A DNA stretch of 17,394 bases from Rhodococcus sp. IITR03 (GTDB lineage Bacteria > Actinomycetota > Actinomycetes > Mycobacteriales > Mycobacteriaceae), in contig LATQ01000245.1 of NCBI GenBank assembly GCA_001017865.1, positions 1 to 17,394 on the forward strand, written 5' to 3'. The position numbers and the translations under genes were made by a program. The notes beneath the pieces are model-generated. The model searched no databases. It saw only the letters and a program-made list of their open reading frames with translations, and was not told the origin of the DNA. Positions 16,285-17,394 of the stretch are shown here, in pieces; position 1 is the stretch's first letter; every line of letters starts with the position of its first letter.

Positions 16285-17031
16285 TCAGACCAGATCGGAA
16301 CCGGCGTCGGTCGACTCGGAGCCGTTGTCGAAAGCCGAGCCGTCGACGTAGTCGTCGGCGATGCCGTCGCCGTCGTAGTCCACCGCACCGGAGTGCAGGT
16401 CCACCACCACATCGACCTCGCCGTCACCGTCCTCGTCGAAGACGGCCAGATCGAGCCGGCCGTCACCGTCGAGGTCACCGGCGGCGGCGTCGATGTAGCC
16501 GTCGCCGTCGCGGTCGAACTCGATCAGGTCGGCGTTGCCGTCGCCGTCGGAGTCGCTGATCTGCGCGTCGGTCCGGCCGTCGCCGTCGTAGTCCACCAGC
16601 GACAGGTCGACCTGACCGTCGCCGTCCACGTCGACGTCGGCGACGCGGCTGCCGTCACCGAGGGTGTACTCGTCGAGCACGACCGGCTCGGTGGAGGCGG
16701 AGCCGGAGGTCACGCTCGAGGTGGACTCGGCGTTCTCCGCGGCGGCGCGATCGGAAGCCGAGGAGGCCGATCCGGCGGAGCTCGACGCGCCCGAGTTGCT
16801 CGCCGAGCCGTAGGACGAGTCCGAGCTCGAGGAGCCGGAGCTGTCGTACCGCTCGTAGGACTCGTAGCTCGTCGATCCCGACTGGTCGGCCGAGGACGAA
16901 CCGTAGGAGGAGTTGCCGTCGTAGGAAGACTGCGAGCCGTACGACGAGTCCGCACGGTCGCTGGCGGTGGACTGCGATGCGGCGCGGTCGGCGTTCGAGG
17001 AGCTGCTGCCGGGGAAGGAGTTGGTAGCCAT
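16285..17031 (-). CDS. Ser/Tyr-rich protein with 13-residue DxDGDGxxD repeats (putative calcium-binding)
   Basis: It is intact, 248 aa, from ATG 17031, with an AGAGG-type ribosome site. Residues ~5-115 are low-complexity Ser, Gly, Tyr, Asp and Ala, with repeated SSYGS and SYES motifs. Residues ~132-228 carry seven D-x-D-G-D-G-x-x-D units. The DGDG cores begin at residues 136, 149, 162, 175, 188, 201 and 220, a strict 13-residue period except for the last. This pattern is known from calcium-binding loops of EF-hand, dockerin and related repeat proteins. It also resembles Asp-rich repeat proteins of mycobacterial relatives. There is no signal peptide or membrane helix, so it may be cytosolic or exported by an unknown route. 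It is the first gene of the Hsp70/GrpE unit; the GrpE-like start lies ~40 bp after its stop. Confidence 0.8.
   Translation of the reverse strand: MATNSFPGSSSSNADRAASQSTASDRADSSYGSQSSYDGNSSYGSSSADQSGSTSYESYERYDSSGSSSSDSSYGSASNSGASSSAGSASSASDRAAAENAESTSSVTSGSASTEPVVLDEYTLGDGSRVADVDVDGDGQVDLSLVDYDGDGRTDAQISDSDGDGNADLIEFDRDGDGYIDAAAGDLDGDGRLDLAVFDEDGDGEVDVVVDLHSGAVDYDGDGIADDYVDGSAFDNGSESTDAGSDLV
16348..16638 (-). repeat. Array of seven DxDGDGxxD-coding repeats
   Basis: This is the DNA behind residues ~132-228 of the protein above. Six consecutive units have a 39-bp period and the seventh follows after 57 bp. The GCCGTCGCCGTC-type core on the + strand recurs in each unit. The units differ in the codons between the cores, so the array looks like old, selected protein repeats more than recent tandem duplication. 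Confidence 0.8.
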
Positions 17032-17077
17032 GGTCGGTGCCTCTTTCGGTGTCTCGGTGACTGACACAGGTAAGAGG

Positions 17078-17100
17078 GACGTGGAGGCGGAAAGGTTCCC
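17078..17100 (-). promoter_or_regulatory. Possible ECF-type promoter upstream of the Asp-repeat/GrpE/Hsp70 unit
   Basis: On the - strand GGGAACC (17100-17094) resembles an ECF -35 and CGTCC (17081-17077) an ECF -10. An AT-rich island with an A/T run (about 17105-17118) lies just upstream, like an UP element. The 13-base gap between GGAAC and CGTC is shorter than the 16-18 usual for ECF sites, so the call is weak. Confidence 0.25.
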
Positions 17101-17195
17101 GTCGAATCGAAAAAATTTCCGAGATTCCTGATCGGCGGTGGAAACGCCAGGTCACGGAGCTGCAACGGTCGGTGATCGTATCGGTCGCGAAACGC

Positions 17196-17231
17196 CGAAC
17201 GGTGCGGCCGCATCAGCGACCGCACCGTTCG
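17196..17231 (-). terminator. Perfect 12-bp hairpin after the LPxT-tailed protein gene
   Basis: CGAACGGTGCGG (17196-17207) pairs without mismatch with CCGCACCGTTCG (17220-17231), loop 12 bases. It begins 20 bases beyond the stop of the gene at 17252. It is followed on the - strand by GGCGTTTCG, only a faint T-run. It should end that transcript before the Asp-repeat gene's promoter. Confidence 0.65.
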
Positions 17232-17251
17232 AAGGGGTTCCGAGAGGACCG

Positions 17252-17394
17252 TTACGCGCTCTGACGGACCGGCGTGTGACGACCCATCGCGGCGAGGGCG
17301 GCGCCGAGCAGCGCGGTGGCGGCGAGCCCGGCCAGTGCCGCGAGGAATTCGGTGCCGCTGAGCGTGCCGTAGTGGCGAGTCCGGGGAAGACCGG
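17252..17394 (-). CDS. C-terminus of a probable surface protein with sortase-like tail (5' end outside window)
   Basis: An open - strand frame enters from the window edge and ends at TAA 17254-17252, giving 46 residues. It reads GLPRTRHYGTLSGTEFLAAL, then a hydrophobic Ala/Leu/Gly helix, then MGRHTPVRQSA. An LPxT-like motif, a ~20-residue hydrophobic segment and a short basic tail are the order of a sortase cell-wall anchor signal. The fifth motif residue here is Arg, not Gly. A single base error or a non-canonical sortase motif could explain that. A plain C-terminal membrane anchor is the alternative. Confidence 0.5.
   Translation of the reverse strand, partial: GLPRTRHYGTLSGTEFLAALAGLAATALLGAALAAMGRHTPVRQSA

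Noticed and set aside
16348..16638. Regular 39-bp spacing suggesting a CRISPR array
   Set aside because: The units are coding, diverged between cores, contiguous without unique spacers, and keep an open reading frame.
16252..17064. Val/Ala-rich + strand open frame opposite the Asp-repeat protein
   Set aside because: Its repeats are the complement of the DxDGDG codons; the - strand has the start, ribosome site and ordered 13-residue units.

Overview
The window is high-GC actinobacterial DNA. Its genes look like those of a Mycobacteriales member, most probably Rhodococcus or a close relative: an MpaB/DUF2236 oxygenase, a lactate 2-monooxygenase-like flavoenzyme, a DUF899 thioredoxin-fold protein, an IniA/IniC-like dynamin pair, an ECF sigma factor and a DUF7373-like lipoprotein. 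This assignment rests on gene content alone. No rRNA, tRNA, CRISPR array or insertion sequence was seen.

The reading frames are interrupted unusually often. About 25 single-base frame changes, mostly net -1, break otherwise well conserved proteins, while the alpha/beta hydrolase, the sigma factor, the acidic protein and the Asp-repeat protein are intact. So many breaks in unrelated housekeeping-like genes point to uncorrected sequencing indels more than to pseudogenes. Coordinates are therefore given for the whole conceptual gene, with approximate break points in the text.

Positions 1-8216 hold metabolic and housekeeping genes. In order: the C-terminus of a CrtI/phytoene-desaturase-like oxidoreductase; an MpaB-family oxygenase; a convergent lactate 2-monooxygenase-like gene; a divergent SAM methyltransferase whose start codon abuts a perfect inverted repeat; an rsgA remnant that has lost its whole GTPase domain; a 722-bp gene-free stretch; a secreted GH19 chitinase/lysozyme; a RibD/DHFR-like reductase; and a convergent two-gene unit, DUF899 protein followed by alpha/beta hydrolase.

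Positions 8352-17031 look like one functional neighbourhood. Two adjacent + strand genes encode dynamin-like GTPases resembling mycobacterial IniA and IniC. Facing them on the - strand, in order of transcription, are a Ser/Tyr-rich protein with 13-residue DxDGDGxxD repeats, a short GrpE-like exchange factor, an Hsp70-type ATPase, a lipoprotein, and, after a strong hairpin, an ECF sigma factor with a very acidic small protein. The Hsp70 ATPase appears to lack its substrate-binding domain and instead carries a transmembrane helix and an extracytoplasmic domain.

The best candidate for an undescribed system is this set: a membrane-anchored Hsp70/GrpE ATPase with a surface lipoprotein, a putative calcium-binding partner, an ECF sigma factor and membrane-remodelling GTPases. 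It could sense or respond to envelope stress. That function is inference from domain content and gene order. The window ends in the C-terminus of a probable surface protein with a sortase-like LPxT/hydrophobic/basic tail, separated from the module by a perfect 12-bp hairpin.
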